NCBI GenBank assembly: GCA_015654535.1
Contig: JAATGU010000130.1
Location: forward strand, 1-34,370
Origin: Bacteroidales bacterium
Lineage (GTDB): Bacteria > Bacteroidota > Bacteroidia > Bacteroidales > Bacteroidaceae
Direction: 5' to 3'
Length of the DNA: 34,370 nucleotides
Shown here in pieces: positions 1 through 8,524 of this stretch. Positions within the stretch are counted from its first letter, which is position 1, and each line of letters opens with the position of its first letter. The translations under genes and the position numbers were made by a program. Below the pieces are notes generated by a model. It saw only the letters and a list, made by a program, of their open reading frames with translations, was not told the origin of the DNA and searched no databases.

Positions 1-72
1 ATTAAGGTAGACGAAATTCAGATATGGAAAGATGTTGATAATTCATGTAACAGCTACTATCCCAAGAAGTAA
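1..72 (+). CDS. C-terminal end of an upstream gene, partial
   Basis: Frame 1 is open from the window edge to a TAA at 70-72 and gives 23 residues ending in SCNSYYPKK. The frame lies directly before a terminator-like hairpin on the same strand, which suggests a genuine gene end. Nothing in these residues identifies a family, and the rest of the gene is outside the window. Confidence 0.4.
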   Translation: MKVDEIQIWKDVDNSCNSYYPKK

Positions 73-131
73 TCACATTTCATCCTTATAATATCTAACA
101 ATTTAAAGTTATAAACACTGAAGCTATCAAC

Positions 132-170
132 AAAATGAGGGGCGTCAAAAAGCTGACCGCCCTCATTTTT
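132..170. terminator. bidirectional hairpin terminator
   Basis: An imperfect inverted repeat with arms AAAATGAGGGGCGTC and GACCGCCCTCATTTT encloses a short AAAAAGCT loop. A/T runs on both sides give U-tracts in either direction. It lies between the plus-strand gene ending at 72 and the minus-strand aldo/keto reductase ending at 195, so it can serve both convergent units. Confidence 0.75.
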
Positions 171-194
171 ATAAAATCTAGCACAAATGTGCCA

Positions 195-1187
195 TTATTT
201 ACTTTTATCTACTAACGCCATACTTGAAGCAGGATATCGATCACCCGTATTCGGATATTTAGCAATGATGCTTTCTATTTCTGCAATATCGCCTTCGTTT
301 AACTCAATATCAACCGCTTTCGCATTTAATTCTAGATATTTTCGTCTCTTAGTTCCGGGAATAGGAATGATATTCGAACCTTTTGCAAGAATCCATGCCA
401 ATGCTAATTGTGCTGCATTAATATTTTTTCCATAGGCAAATTCGGTTAGTTCTTTCATCATATTCTGATTGTTAATGAGATGTTCGCCTTGAAAACGAGG
501 CAACTGCATTCTGGCATCGCCCGCTCCTATCTGGTTCATGTCAAAGTTCTCGGTAAACATCCCACGCCCTAGCGGAGAGAACGGTACAAAGGTCATTCCC
601 ATCTCGGTTATTGCCGGCAGAATTTCTGTTTCCACATCTCTCGTTAAAAGTGAATATTCGCTCTGCAAAGCAGAAATAGGATGAACCGCATTTGCTTTCT
701 TAATATTGACCACAGAAGCTTCCGAAAGTCCCAGATACTTTACTTTGCCTTCTTTCACTAGTTCGGCCATTGCACCTACTGTTTCTTCTATCGGCACATT
801 CGGGTCTACACGATGCGCATAGTAAAGATCAATGCAATCTATATTCAATCGCTTAAGACTTAACTCCACAGCCTGTCTCATATATTGGGGAGAACCGTCG
901 AATACACTAGCCAAAAGATTTTCTCCCGTGTATTTAAAGCCAAATTTGGTAGCAATAAAAACTTTATCTCGGTTTTCCTTTAATACTTTGGACAGTAGCT
1001 CTTCATTTTTCCCTCCACCATAAAAATCTGCTGTATCCCAAAAGTTAATGCCTAAGTCCAAAGCCTTGTGCAAGGTTGCGATACTTTCTTCTTCATTACT
1101 TTCTCCGTAAGCATGAGACATACCCATGCATCCCAAACCTATTGCAGACAGTCGTTCATCAGTTTTCCCTAAATTTTTGTACTTCAT
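195..1187 (-). CDS. aldo/keto reductase
   Basis: This is a 330-residue cytosolic NADPH-dependent oxidoreductase with the (beta/alpha)8 aldo/keto reductase fold. The catalytic tetrad is visible: D51 and Y56 in the WDTADFYGG motif, K81 in IATKFGF and H125 in YYAHRVD. The N-terminal [19 protein letters not shown] is typical of the group that includes yeast-like and YajO-like reductases. The frame is open to an ATG at 1223, but a TACCTTTG -7 element covers 1221-1228, so I place the start at 1187 with a leader of about 27 nt. The AraC-type regulator immediately upstream on the same strand is a likely local controller. The physiological carbonyl substrate cannot be read from the sequence. Confidence 0.93.
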   Translation of the reverse strand: MKYKNLGKTDERLSAIGLGCMGMSHAYGESNEEESIATLHKALDLGINFWDTADFYGGGKNEELLSKVLKENRDKVFIATKFGFKYTGENLLASVFDGSPQYMRQAVELSLKRLNIDCIDLYYAHRVDPNVPIEETVGAMAELVKEGKVKYLGLSEASVVNIKKANAVHPISALQSEYSLLTRDVETEILPAITEMGMTFVPFSPLGRGMFTENFDMNQIGAGDARMQLPRFQGEHLINNQNMMKELTEFAYGKNINAAQLALAWILAKGSNIIPIPGTKRRKYLELNAKAVDIELNEGDIAEIESIIAKYPNTGDRYPASSMALVDKSK

Positions 1188-1220
1188 AACTCGATCTTTT
1201 TTTCGGTTTTTAATATGCAG

Positions 1221-1228
1221 CAAAGGTA
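1221..1228 (-). promoter_or_regulatory. -7 promoter element of the aldo/keto reductase
   Basis: The minus strand reads TACCTTTG, an exact match to the Bacteroidetes -7 consensus TAnnTTTG. Transcription would begin near 1214. This excludes the upstream ATG at 1223 and supports the start at 1187. No convincing -33 TTTG was found at the usual spacing. Confidence 0.6.
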
Positions 1229-1280
1229 AGTTGTTATTGGAGGATCGGAATAAAAGATATCAAAGGATTTCTTATAAATA

Positions 1281-2177
1281 TCAAAGAATTAAATTCCGAT
1301 ATTCTTTTGGTGTATTCCCTGTGTTCTTTTTAAAGAAGCTTGTAAAATGAGATGGATACTCAAATCTTAGACTATAAGCTATCTCTGCAATGGTCCAATC
1401 AGTATTCTTCAATAAAGCTTTGGCCTCTTTTACTATACGCTGAGCAATGTGCATGGATGCATTTTTGCCCGTAACCTCTTTGACCGAATGATTCAAATGG
1501 TTTTCGTGTACCGAAAGACCTTCAGCGTATTCCTGTGCAGATCTTAATTTTAAAGGCATGTCGGTATTCTCTATGGGGAATTGTTGTTCCAGCAATTCAA
1601 AGAAGCGCAATGTTATACGATGCGCCGCATCGATTTGTTTGTTCTGAATGTTTAGTTCATGGCTATTTTTGACCGCTTCATGAATGATCAATTGAAGATA
1701 ATTTCGTAACTTACTATATTTATAAATGTAGTCAGACGACATTTCCTGTACCATTTTTCTGTATATGTAGGCGAAGTCTTCCAAAGTTTCGTTTGTAAGA
1801 AAAACAATAGGATTTTCATTCATGTGCCATATTGGATATTCCTCCTTATTCCAAGATTGTATAAACTCTTCAGTAAAAACACAGAACCAACCTTCCTGTT
1901 TCTCTGAAGTAGCTTCCCAAGAATGCGGTTTCTGAGGATTGGAGAAAAAAAGCCCGGGACGGTCTACTACAATTTCTTTATCGGCATAATGTATTATCCC
2001 AGTGCCTTCTGTAATAAGAGTGATTTTATAGAAATCACGACGATGGTAGGACGCCGTTACAGAACAATACTGGCGGGGAAAGACATTAAAATGCCCTGCT
2101 CCGTTGTTTCTTGCCGGCAAATCGTTCTTTAGAGCGAGCCTATCATAAAATTGCTGTATACTTTCAACTTTATTCAT
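1281..2177 (-). CDS. AraC-family transcriptional regulator
   Basis: This 298-residue protein has an N-terminal cupin-like effector domain (about residues 25-130, including GTGIIHYADKEIVVDRPGLF). It ends in an AraC/XylS DNA-binding domain with two helix-turn-helix motifs (about 195-298), including WTIAEIAYSLRFEYPSHFTSFFKK and the ending GNTPKEYRN. It precedes the aldo/keto reductase on the same strand by 93 bp, and that arrangement is common for AraC regulators of oxidoreductases. A TAACTTTG -7 element at 2182-2189 would place the transcript start almost on the ATG, so the message may be leaderless or the start may lie further in. The effector is unknown. Confidence 0.92.
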   Translation of the reverse strand: MNKVESIQQFYDRLALKNDLPARNNGAGHFNVFPRQYCSVTASYHRRDFYKITLITEGTGIIHYADKEIVVDRPGLFFSNPQKPHSWEATSEKQEGWFCVFTEEFIQSWNKEEYPIWHMNENPIVFLTNETLEDFAYIYRKMVQEMSSDYIYKYSKLRNYLQLIIHEAVKNSHELNIQNKQIDAAHRITLRFFELLEQQFPIENTDMPLKLRSAQEYAEGLSVHENHLNHSVKEVTGKNASMHIAQRIVKEAKALLKNTDWTIAEIAYSLRFEYPSHFTSFFKKNTGNTPKEYRNLIL

Positions 2178-2181
2178 CCGG

Positions 2182-2189
2182 CAAAGTTA
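2182..2189 (-). promoter_or_regulatory. -7 promoter element of the AraC regulator
   Basis: The minus strand reads TAACTTTG, matching TAnnTTTG. The predicted transcript start would be within a few bases of the ATG at 2177. Confidence 0.45.
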
Positions 2190-2286
2190 TAAATATCAAA
2201 TGTAACACAATCTATTCATTCAATATTATTTTTCTATAGGCATTCTTCTCTTTTTTTCTCTGATTGTTCGTGCTAGGCAAACACAA

Positions 2287-2321
2287 AAAGAGGGCACTTC
2301 AAAATGTGAAGTGCCCTCTTT
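2287..2321. terminator. strong bidirectional terminator at the end of the utilisation locus
   Basis: A perfect 15-bp stem (AAAGAGGGCACTTCA at 2287-2301 pairing with 2307-2321) has a 5-nt loop. A-runs precede the left arm and T-rich sequence follows the right arm. It lies downstream of the last gene of the minus-strand operon (stop at 2383) and upstream of the AraC regulator, so it marks the end of the locus. Confidence 0.88.
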
Positions 2322-2382
2322 CATTTATACGATTTCAGACTTTTTTTTAGTCTAATTTCAGAGGATTTCCAAACCTTAATCT

Positions 2383-4332
2383 CTATTTTTCAGTTTCTAT
2401 GCCTTTTTCAAAATCAAGCAGTAATTTCTTTCCGCCTTTTTTAATTTCTATCAATTTAGAATTAAATTTTGCCTGGCAATAAGGGTTATCATACCGATAG
2501 TCAGTCTTTAGGGGTATCTCTTTGTTTTTCAATTTAAATGCCGAATCCCAACCAAAATCCATCTGTCCCAATGTAGGCGATGTATATGTAACATTCAGAT
2601 GATCATATTTCACAGTAGCCTGAGATATTGCCTTAACAAATGATTGGAAACTACCCCACTCTTTCTCAGATCCCATTTCGCAGATCCATATATTCTGCCT
2701 GCCACTGGCCACAATATCGTTTACGTTTCCATTATCATCAGCTTGCCAGGAAGTTGGAAGTTGGGAACGAAGAGCAATATACCCTTTTCCCTTTCGGGCA
2801 AAGACCCATGACGACACTTCTACCACTTCATCAAACGCTTGTTTGGGAAAATAAGCGTGAGTAAGGTCTAATCCTCCATTCCCGTGAGAATTATAAATAC
2901 ACACAGCCACATTCCTATACTGCACTGCACGAGGCATCACAGCATTTCCTGCCCAATAGTTAGGCGTCACCTTCAAATCTTTTTTACCCGGATGTGTGGT
3001 AAAAACAATCGCCTTATTATCCAGCGTTGCCTGCCAAATGTGTTGTTGATAACCCTGAGCACCTTTTCTGTAATCAAAAGAACAACTCAATGCATATTCG
3101 GGAGTACGGTAAATTTCTATATTTGTTTCGGAAAGAGCAAACCGGTCAAGCCGGGAATTAATAACCTTACCATATTGTTTTACCTGATCATCGTATTTAC
3201 GGATATAGTCATCATAATTACGATAAGGATAAACCCCGTACTTTTCAGACACCTGTTTTGACATACGAACCACCTTTGGATGGATAAACTCCTGCATACC
3301 CCAAAATAGTTGAGCATCTTCTTCATTATCGTATCTCAATCCATACTTTTCAGCATCATCAACCTCAATACTCATTTTTTGACGATCAAGCATTGTCTTT
3401 GAATAATCCGTTGCTATATCCAGAATAACCTGCGGACATTTGTAATGGCTACTTGCAAGTGCCACATTACTCATAATGTTTCTGGGATGGTATTGTCCTT
3501 CTCCAAACACAAGTTTCAGTGTGGGCGACATGTCATGATGCCCATATAGCAATGAACTAACATACATACGTCCGCTCGTAGAAGCAAGAGAACCATGATA
3601 GTTACTCAATGCCATATCAAACATAAGTAAATCCAACACCTGTTTTGCACGTTGTCTCAACATAGGATTCTCAGCATAATCATACAAATTCAAAAGCACA
3701 ACGATATCTACCTCATAATAGCTCGACATCCATTCGCTAAAGCCAAAGCGGAATCGAAAATCCAGCCAGCGTTGAAGTAATCTCTCAGCTTGGTGAATAT
3801 GTTCGCGCCCGGTAAGTCCGCCGGAAAAACGTCTGTCTTTGTACAACTGCCCGGCCAAAAGTTCAGCCGTGTGATACAATGCCTGATGATTCTCTGTATG
3901 GTAACACCGGTAAGTTGTGTCACGGCGAGAGTCCGTCCACCAGTATTTGAAATCAAGGATACGCTCTTCCACTTTTTTAGCCATCTCTTTGGAGAGTTGC
4001 GCATTCTTCGTTTTCTGGTATTGTAACCGGAGTAATCCATTCATTACAAAGTCATTACAGTCGTGGTTACTCTTTATCACATTCAGTGCTTCCTGAACGT
4101 AGCTCTCATCCGGTTTAAGTCCGGCAACAACTCTCGCTACCTGAGTGTAAATGCCTCTCAAGTCTTTTCTGTCTCCATTCTTAATACAATAATCAAGAAA
4201 CTCGGTCCTCCGTTTTTCATAGTTACCTTGGGAGGTCTGCCAGTATTCGTCAGTATTGGAATCTTGTGCCCGTAATGTCTGTGTTACGGAAAAGAAAACT
4301 GCGATGAACAGAATATTTAAACTATATTTCAT
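2383..4332 (-). CDS. secreted alpha/alpha-toroid plus beta-sandwich-like protein, candidate polysaccharide lyase
   Basis: I do not recognise the family of this 649-residue protein. It begins with a signal peptide (MKYSLNILFIAVFFSVTQTLRAQ) and is probably periplasmic or surface-exposed. Residues about 30-400 are helix-rich with aromatic motifs such as YRCYHTENHQALYHTAELL and SSYYEVDIVVLLNLYDY, as expected of an (alpha/alpha) toroid. Residues about 400-649 look beta-rich (IYRTPEYALSCSFDYRKG, KGYIALRSQ). That order is shared by several toroid-type polysaccharide lyases, and the conserved-looking Asn-His and Tyr residues would suit lyase chemistry. It is the last gene of the SusC/D operon, 23 bp after the GH67 reading frame. 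The operon's GH105 needs unsaturated products but has no other lyase. The lyase role is inference; a glycoside hydrolase is also possible. Confidence 0.72.
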   Translation of the reverse strand: MKYSLNILFIAVFFSVTQTLRAQDSNTDEYWQTSQGNYEKRRTEFLDYCIKNGDRKDLRGIYTQVARVVAGLKPDESYVQEALNVIKSNHDCNDFVMNGLLRLQYQKTKNAQLSKEMAKKVEERILDFKYWWTDSRRDTTYRCYHTENHQALYHTAELLAGQLYKDRRFSGGLTGREHIHQAERLLQRWLDFRFRFGFSEWMSSYYEVDIVVLLNLYDYAENPMLRQRAKQVLDLLMFDMALSNYHGSLASTSGRMYVSSLLYGHHDMSPTLKLVFGEGQYHPRNIMSNVALASSHYKCPQVILDIATDYSKTMLDRQKMSIEVDDAEKYGLRYDNEEDAQLFWGMQEFIHPKVVRMSKQVSEKYGVYPYRNYDDYIRKYDDQVKQYGKVINSRLDRFALSETNIEIYRTPEYALSCSFDYRKGAQGYQQHIWQATLDNKAIVFTTHPGKKDLKVTPNYWAGNAVMPRAVQYRNVAVCIYNSHGNGGLDLTHAYFPKQAFDEVVEVSSWVFARKGKGYIALRSQLPTSWQADDNGNVNDIVASGRQNIWICEMGSEKEWGSFQSFVKAISQATVKYDHLNVTYTSPTLGQMDFGWDSAFKLKNKEIPLKTDYRYDNPYCQAKFNSKLIEIKKGGKKLLLDFEKGIETEK

Positions 4333-4355
4333 GTTAATTTAAGGAATAAAATAAA

Positions 4356-4601
4356 TTAATACTGAGACGACTTCCAATCGTATGGGAAAGGAATCCTTTT
4401 ATAATAATCCAATGAATGTTTCGGTTGTTCATACTTATCTGGAATGGGAAGTTTTGAGAATGTCTGGAAATAAAGCAGACAACCATCCCGCCACCACGTG
4501 GCCTCATCTTCCTGTACTTTCAATAGTGCTTTTACGTGCTCAAAACGTTCCTGATCAATCAAACCTTCCAAAGAATTCCATTCCTTACGCATCTCTCCTA
4601 C
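4356..4601 (-). pseudogene. C-terminal tail of GH67 alpha-glucuronidase, cut off by an in-frame TAA
   Basis: This stretch is in the same frame as the GH67 gene upstream and follows its TAA (4602-4604) without a gap. It encodes VGE and then MRKEWNSLEGLIDQERFEHV, the tryptophan-containing segment WWRDGCLLYFQTFSKLPIP, and an ending in PFPYDWKSSQY. These are typical of the C-terminal domain of GH67 enzymes. With this tail the protein would have about 720 residues, the normal family length. An internal ATG at 4590-4592 would allow a separate 78-residue peptide, but there is no reason to expect it to function alone. Confidence 0.85.
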
Positions 4602-6518
4602 TTAATCAACACCGCGATAGTAGTGATCAACCAATTCGTCCCACATAATTCTACCGGAAGACATTTTATAATTCCACGGAACATGATGAAACCACAATAG
4701 CAATTGTTCGGGACAAGTTTTGATGTCGTTCAGTTTCTCCCGGATCGGAGATTTATACTGACTCACAGCATTGCTTCCTTTCATCGTTCTATCTACGCCA
4801 AGACCTGTTTCATCGGCTTTGTGATAATCCCACGCATCCCAGTTCGGGTCTTTATACCAGGGTCCAGGCCCATAATGTGTGGCAAAGTTCATAATATGAT
4901 TCAACCCTAAAGGAGTCATATAGTCCACTGCCGCTTCATGAGAAGAAAGCATGATGTGTTTCACCGTTTTAATCACATTTGCATCGTTCGAAAAAGTCAT
5001 CCGAATCCATTCTTCAGCTAGTTCAGCTACAGGGATATCCGGATTCCATGCCAAACGACCGAACGCATGCCAGTTTGCCTGACCAAACAAATGTCCTGTC
5101 CAGTTAATGTCCGTTCCTATATTGGGAACGCCTGCAATACCCGAAATACCATTTGTCTTCTTATACTCCTGAAGCACTTTGGAAACCGTAGTTCCCTTTC
5201 CTTTGGCATACGTATCCGATTGCAATGTCTCTTCAAACAACGTACCTAAATAAACCAGGTGGCTGGCAAATCCTAGGTATTCTTGTGTAATCTGAAACTC
5301 CAGCATTAAAGGAGTTTTCGGCATACTACCGAACAATGGATGTAAAGCTTCGCGGGGCTGAAAATCTATCGGGCCGTTCTTGGGTTGAATAAACACGTTT
5401 TTATTAAACTGACCATCCAGTGGCTTAAATTCATCAAAGCCGTTCAAAGCCCTGTCAACATTCCTCTTATTTTCATAAACAAAAGCTCTCCACATCACTA
5501 TCCCTCCATAAGGTTCCAATGCTTCGGCCATCATATTGGCACCATCGGCATGTGTTCGTTTATAGTCCTGAGGTCCGGGTTGCCCTTCTGAATTGGCTTT
5601 TACCAGAAAACCGCCAAAATCGGGAATATATTGATAAATTTCTTTCACCTTATCCTTCCACCACTGCCATACACTAGGATCAAGCGGATCTGCGGTCTTT
5701 AACCCACCAATTTCTTTCGGAGCACTGAACCGTGCAGTAAGATATACCTTGATGCCATACGGACGTAAAGCATCGGCCAGAGCAGCTGCTTTAATCAGAT
5801 ATTCCGTACGAAGGCTGCGTGCATTGGCATTTACATTGTTCAGTACCGTTCCGTTAATACCTATAGAGGCATTTGCACGGGCATAATCAATATAGCGGGG
5901 ATCAATGTAACCCGGCAGGCGTTGCCAATCCCAAAGAGTATACCCTGCATATCCCCGTTCTATAGTGCCATTCAGGTTATCCCAATGATCCAGTACACGT
6001 ATCTGCAATTTCGGCTCTTCTTTTATAGCAAGGTTATCCAATGATTGCTGTGTTTGCATCAACCTCAGATAATGGAAAACGCCATAAAGCACGCCAATGT
6101 CTTTCTTCCCTGCAATAAGCGTTACCTGTTTTCCATTGATCGTTACGGAGCGAATAATGTATCCCTCATCGTCCAGTTTCTTTATTTCATCAATATAAGA
6201 AGTCTTGGCAATGAGAGGCAATGATTCGGGAGTACCAGCCATAACTCCTCTCTTAGAAAAATGCTGCACTTCATTCAAGTCAATATTGAGCAACCCCTTC
6301 AACCCCAAACGCAGCTCTTTTTTTGCTGCGTTAAGTCTGTCGGAACTACCCGGAAATATAACTTCCCCATTGGCCTCACGATAGTTATTGTAAAGTGTAG
6401 TATTGTCTATACGGTGATAACGCAACCATAAGTCATATCCACTTTCCGCAAAAACTGAGTGCGAACTACAAAGTAGCAGAAAGCATACAAACATATTTAT
6501 CAAATTTATCCGTTTCAT
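4602..6518 (-). CDS. GH67 alpha-glucuronidase, prematurely terminated
   Basis: GH67 enzymes release glucuronic or 4-O-methylglucuronic acid from the non-reducing end of xylo-oligosaccharides. The 638 residues before the stop include a signal peptide (to about residue 24), an N-terminal beta domain and a (beta/alpha)8 barrel. Catalytic candidates are visible: E311 in KANSEGQPGPQ, D385 in NGPIDFQPRE and E407 in LMLEFQITQEY. The frame ends at TAA (4602-4604) after HYYRGVD, a point where family members continue for about 80 residues, and the missing part is present in frame just downstream. A single C-to-T change in a CAA codon would explain the stop, as would a change from another codon or a sequencing error. 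The gene lies 21 bp after the GH97 gene, in the SusC/D operon. The family call is firm; activity of the truncated product is doubtful. Confidence 0.93.
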   Translation of the reverse strand: MKRINLINMFVCFLLLCSSHSVFAESGYDLWLRYHRIDNTTLYNNYREANGEVIFPGSSDRLNAAKKELRLGLKGLLNIDLNEVQHFSKRGVMAGTPESLPLIAKTSYIDEIKKLDDEGYIIRSVTINGKQVTLIAGKKDIGVLYGVFHYLRLMQTQQSLDNLAIKEEPKLQIRVLDHWDNLNGTIERGYAGYTLWDWQRLPGYIDPRYIDYARANASIGINGTVLNNVNANARSLRTEYLIKAAALADALRPYGIKVYLTARFSAPKEIGGLKTADPLDPSVWQWWKDKVKEIYQYIPDFGGFLVKANSEGQPGPQDYKRTHADGANMMAEALEPYGGIVMWRAFVYENKRNVDRALNGFDEFKPLDGQFNKNVFIQPKNGPIDFQPREALHPLFGSMPKTPLMLEFQITQEYLGFASHLVYLGTLFEETLQSDTYAKGKGTTVSKVLQEYKKTNGISGIAGVPNIGTDINWTGHLFGQANWHAFGRLAWNPDIPVAELAEEWIRMTFSNDANVIKTVKHIMLSSHEAAVDYMTPLGLNHIMNFATHYGPGPWYKDPNWDAWDYHKADETGLGVDRTMKGSNAVSQYKSPIREKLNDIKTCPEQLLLWFHHVPWNYKMSSGRIMWDELVDHYYRGVD

Positions 6519-6539
6519 CTCTCTAATTGTATTACTTGG

Positions 6540-8492
6540 TTATTGAATCACAGCAGCCCATCCACCATTTCTTACCATTTTAATTGTTAGTTTCTCACCA
6601 CGATGCACTTGAGAAACTTTCTTCCTGTAGTCCATAGCTTGACGCCCTGCATTAATGCCATCTTCAAAAGATGTCATTTCATAAGCTTTATTGTCACTCA
6701 GGAAATCAAGCGATATTTCAAATATACGTTCTTTTTCCTTATTGTTTGTCATCCCTCCTATAAACCATTTATTTCCTTTGCGTTTGGCCACAATGGCATA
6801 TTCTCCAACCTTTGCCTCCAAAGGACGTGTTTCATCCCAGGTAGTTGGCACCTGAGTAATAAACTCAGTACATTCCCGGTTACGATAATATAATGTGGGA
6901 TTATCAGCCAACATCTGCAATCCACTTTCGAAGATTACAAACAGAGACATCTGATAAGCACGTGTACCTATGCTCGCTGCATTAGGACGATCGGCCTTAT
7001 ACACATCTGGCTGCATGCTAATCATAGCCCCCGGAGTGTAATCCATCGGACCTACTGCATTGCGGATAAAAGGATAGTAAATACTATTATCAGGATAACA
7101 CCCTCCCATCTGTTCCATTCCTCTCACTCCTTCGTAAGAGATTACATTCGGATAAGCATATTCAAGACCGGAAGGTTTAAATGCTCCGTGAAAGTCAACA
7201 AGCAGTTTATGTTTGGCAGCTTCTTTGGCCACACGTTCGTAATAGTTAACCATCCATTGGTCACTTCTATCCATAAAGTCTATTTTCACTCCTTTCACAC
7301 CCCATTCCTGAAAAGTGTTGAACAGATCAAAATTCTTTTCCACCGTAAGCCATGTAAGCCACAAAACTATTCCCACATTCTTTTCTTTTCCGTAACGAAT
7401 AAGTTCATGTAGATTAATTTTCGGATTTGGGGTATAAGGATCCCGCGTACTTTTTGCCCATCCTTCATCCATAATTATATATGGAATGCCAAATTTAGAA
7501 GCAAAATCTATATAATATTTATATGTTTCCAGGTTATATCCCGATTCAAAGTTTACATCAGGGCCATAAGGGCAAGCATCATTCCACCATTCCCAGCTTG
7601 CTTGTCCCGGTTTAATCCAAGACACATCCGATAATTGGTTATTGACAGATAGTTTATAGTTCATCGTATTATCAATCAATTGTTTGTCATTTTTTGTAAT
7701 AACAAAATAGCGCCATGGATAGCTCCTTTTCCCTACTGTTTTAGCAATATAATCAGCCTCCTTTACAATCTTCTGGCTACGGTCTCCATCCTCTCCGAAT
7801 TCCAAAGGAACTTTTGGAAAGGTAGATTGCATTCCGTTCTCTCCCGTTCCTTTAAGAAACATGCCTGGATAATCTTTAAGATCCGATTCCGAAATTAATA
7901 TTTTATATTCCTTTTGAGTATCAATCAATATAGGTAGAACGGACATTCTGTCGGATGGTTTCCAGTCTTGTGTAAAAACATGTGTATAAGGTTCTTCATA
8001 ACCCGTTTTATATCCTCCCGGTTGCTGCATGTGTGCTACATAATTTCCGGGGAAGTTAATTACAAAATCCTCTCCCTTTACATACACCTCATTTTGTTTG
8101 TTTGTTACAAAGCGATAAGCCACCCCATCGTTGAAAGCACGAAATTCCACTGAATAATCACCTTTAAATTTCAGTAAAACCTGGTTGTACCGATTACTGA
8201 CAGTAGAGAATTTCAAAGGCACAATAGGCACTAGATTATTATCAACACTGCTGCGTTTCTGACTGGATAGGCGGGGATTTTCACCCAGAATTTCATGACT
8301 TAACGATAGCTTCAAATAGCACTTTTTAAGTAATAACTCATCATTATAGGACACGGAATAATAAATCCGGTCAGACAGATTGAGTGATACCTTTATCTCT
8401 CCGTTCGGAGATTTTAATTCTATTTCCCGGGCATGGACTCCGGCAATGCATAAAAAGAAGCAGGCCGAAAACAAAAGAAGGATTCGTTTCAT
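6540..8492 (-). CDS. GH97 glycoside hydrolase, retaining type (alpha-galactosidase-like)
   Basis: This 650-residue secreted enzyme has a signal peptide (to about residue 21), a GH97 N-terminal beta-sandwich (about 25-280), a (beta/alpha)8 barrel beginning near WIKPGQASWEWW and a C-terminal beta domain. In GVKIDFMDRSDQ, D405 occupies the position of the aspartate nucleophile of retaining GH97 enzymes. E454 in ISYEGVRG is the matching acid/base. The segment VDFHGAFKPSG lacks the glutamate used as base by inverting members. I therefore predict a retaining alpha-galactosidase-like activity; other alpha-linked sugars remain possible. It lies between GH105 (32 bp) and GH67 (21 bp) in the operon, so it may remove alpha-galactose that caps glucuronate side chains. 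Confidence 0.92.
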   Translation of the reverse strand: MKRILLLFSACFFLCIAGVHAREIELKSPNGEIKVSLNLSDRIYYSVSYNDELLLKKCYLKLSLSHEILGENPRLSSQKRSSVDNNLVPIVPLKFSTVSNRYNQVLLKFKGDYSVEFRAFNDGVAYRFVTNKQNEVYVKGEDFVINFPGNYVAHMQQPGGYKTGYEEPYTHVFTQDWKPSDRMSVLPILIDTQKEYKILISESDLKDYPGMFLKGTGENGMQSTFPKVPLEFGEDGDRSQKIVKEADYIAKTVGKRSYPWRYFVITKNDKQLIDNTMNYKLSVNNQLSDVSWIKPGQASWEWWNDACPYGPDVNFESGYNLETYKYYIDFASKFGIPYIIMDEGWAKSTRDPYTPNPKINLHELIRYGKEKNVGIVLWLTWLTVEKNFDLFNTFQEWGVKGVKIDFMDRSDQWMVNYYERVAKEAAKHKLLVDFHGAFKPSGLEYAYPNVISYEGVRGMEQMGGCYPDNSIYYPFIRNAVGPMDYTPGAMISMQPDVYKADRPNAASIGTRAYQMSLFVIFESGLQMLADNPTLYYRNRECTEFITQVPTTWDETRPLEAKVGEYAIVAKRKGNKWFIGGMTNNKEKERIFEISLDFLSDNKAYEMTSFEDGINAGRQAMDYRKKVSQVHRGEKLTIKMVRNGGWAAVIQ

Positions 8493-8524
8493 TACTTTGA
8501 GTATATTTTGTCTTTAATAATTTT

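Noticed and set aside
1188..1223. Upstream ATG (1223) as the start of the aldo/keto reductase
   Set aside because: It falls inside the predicted -7 element and the added residues are not part of the family N-terminus.
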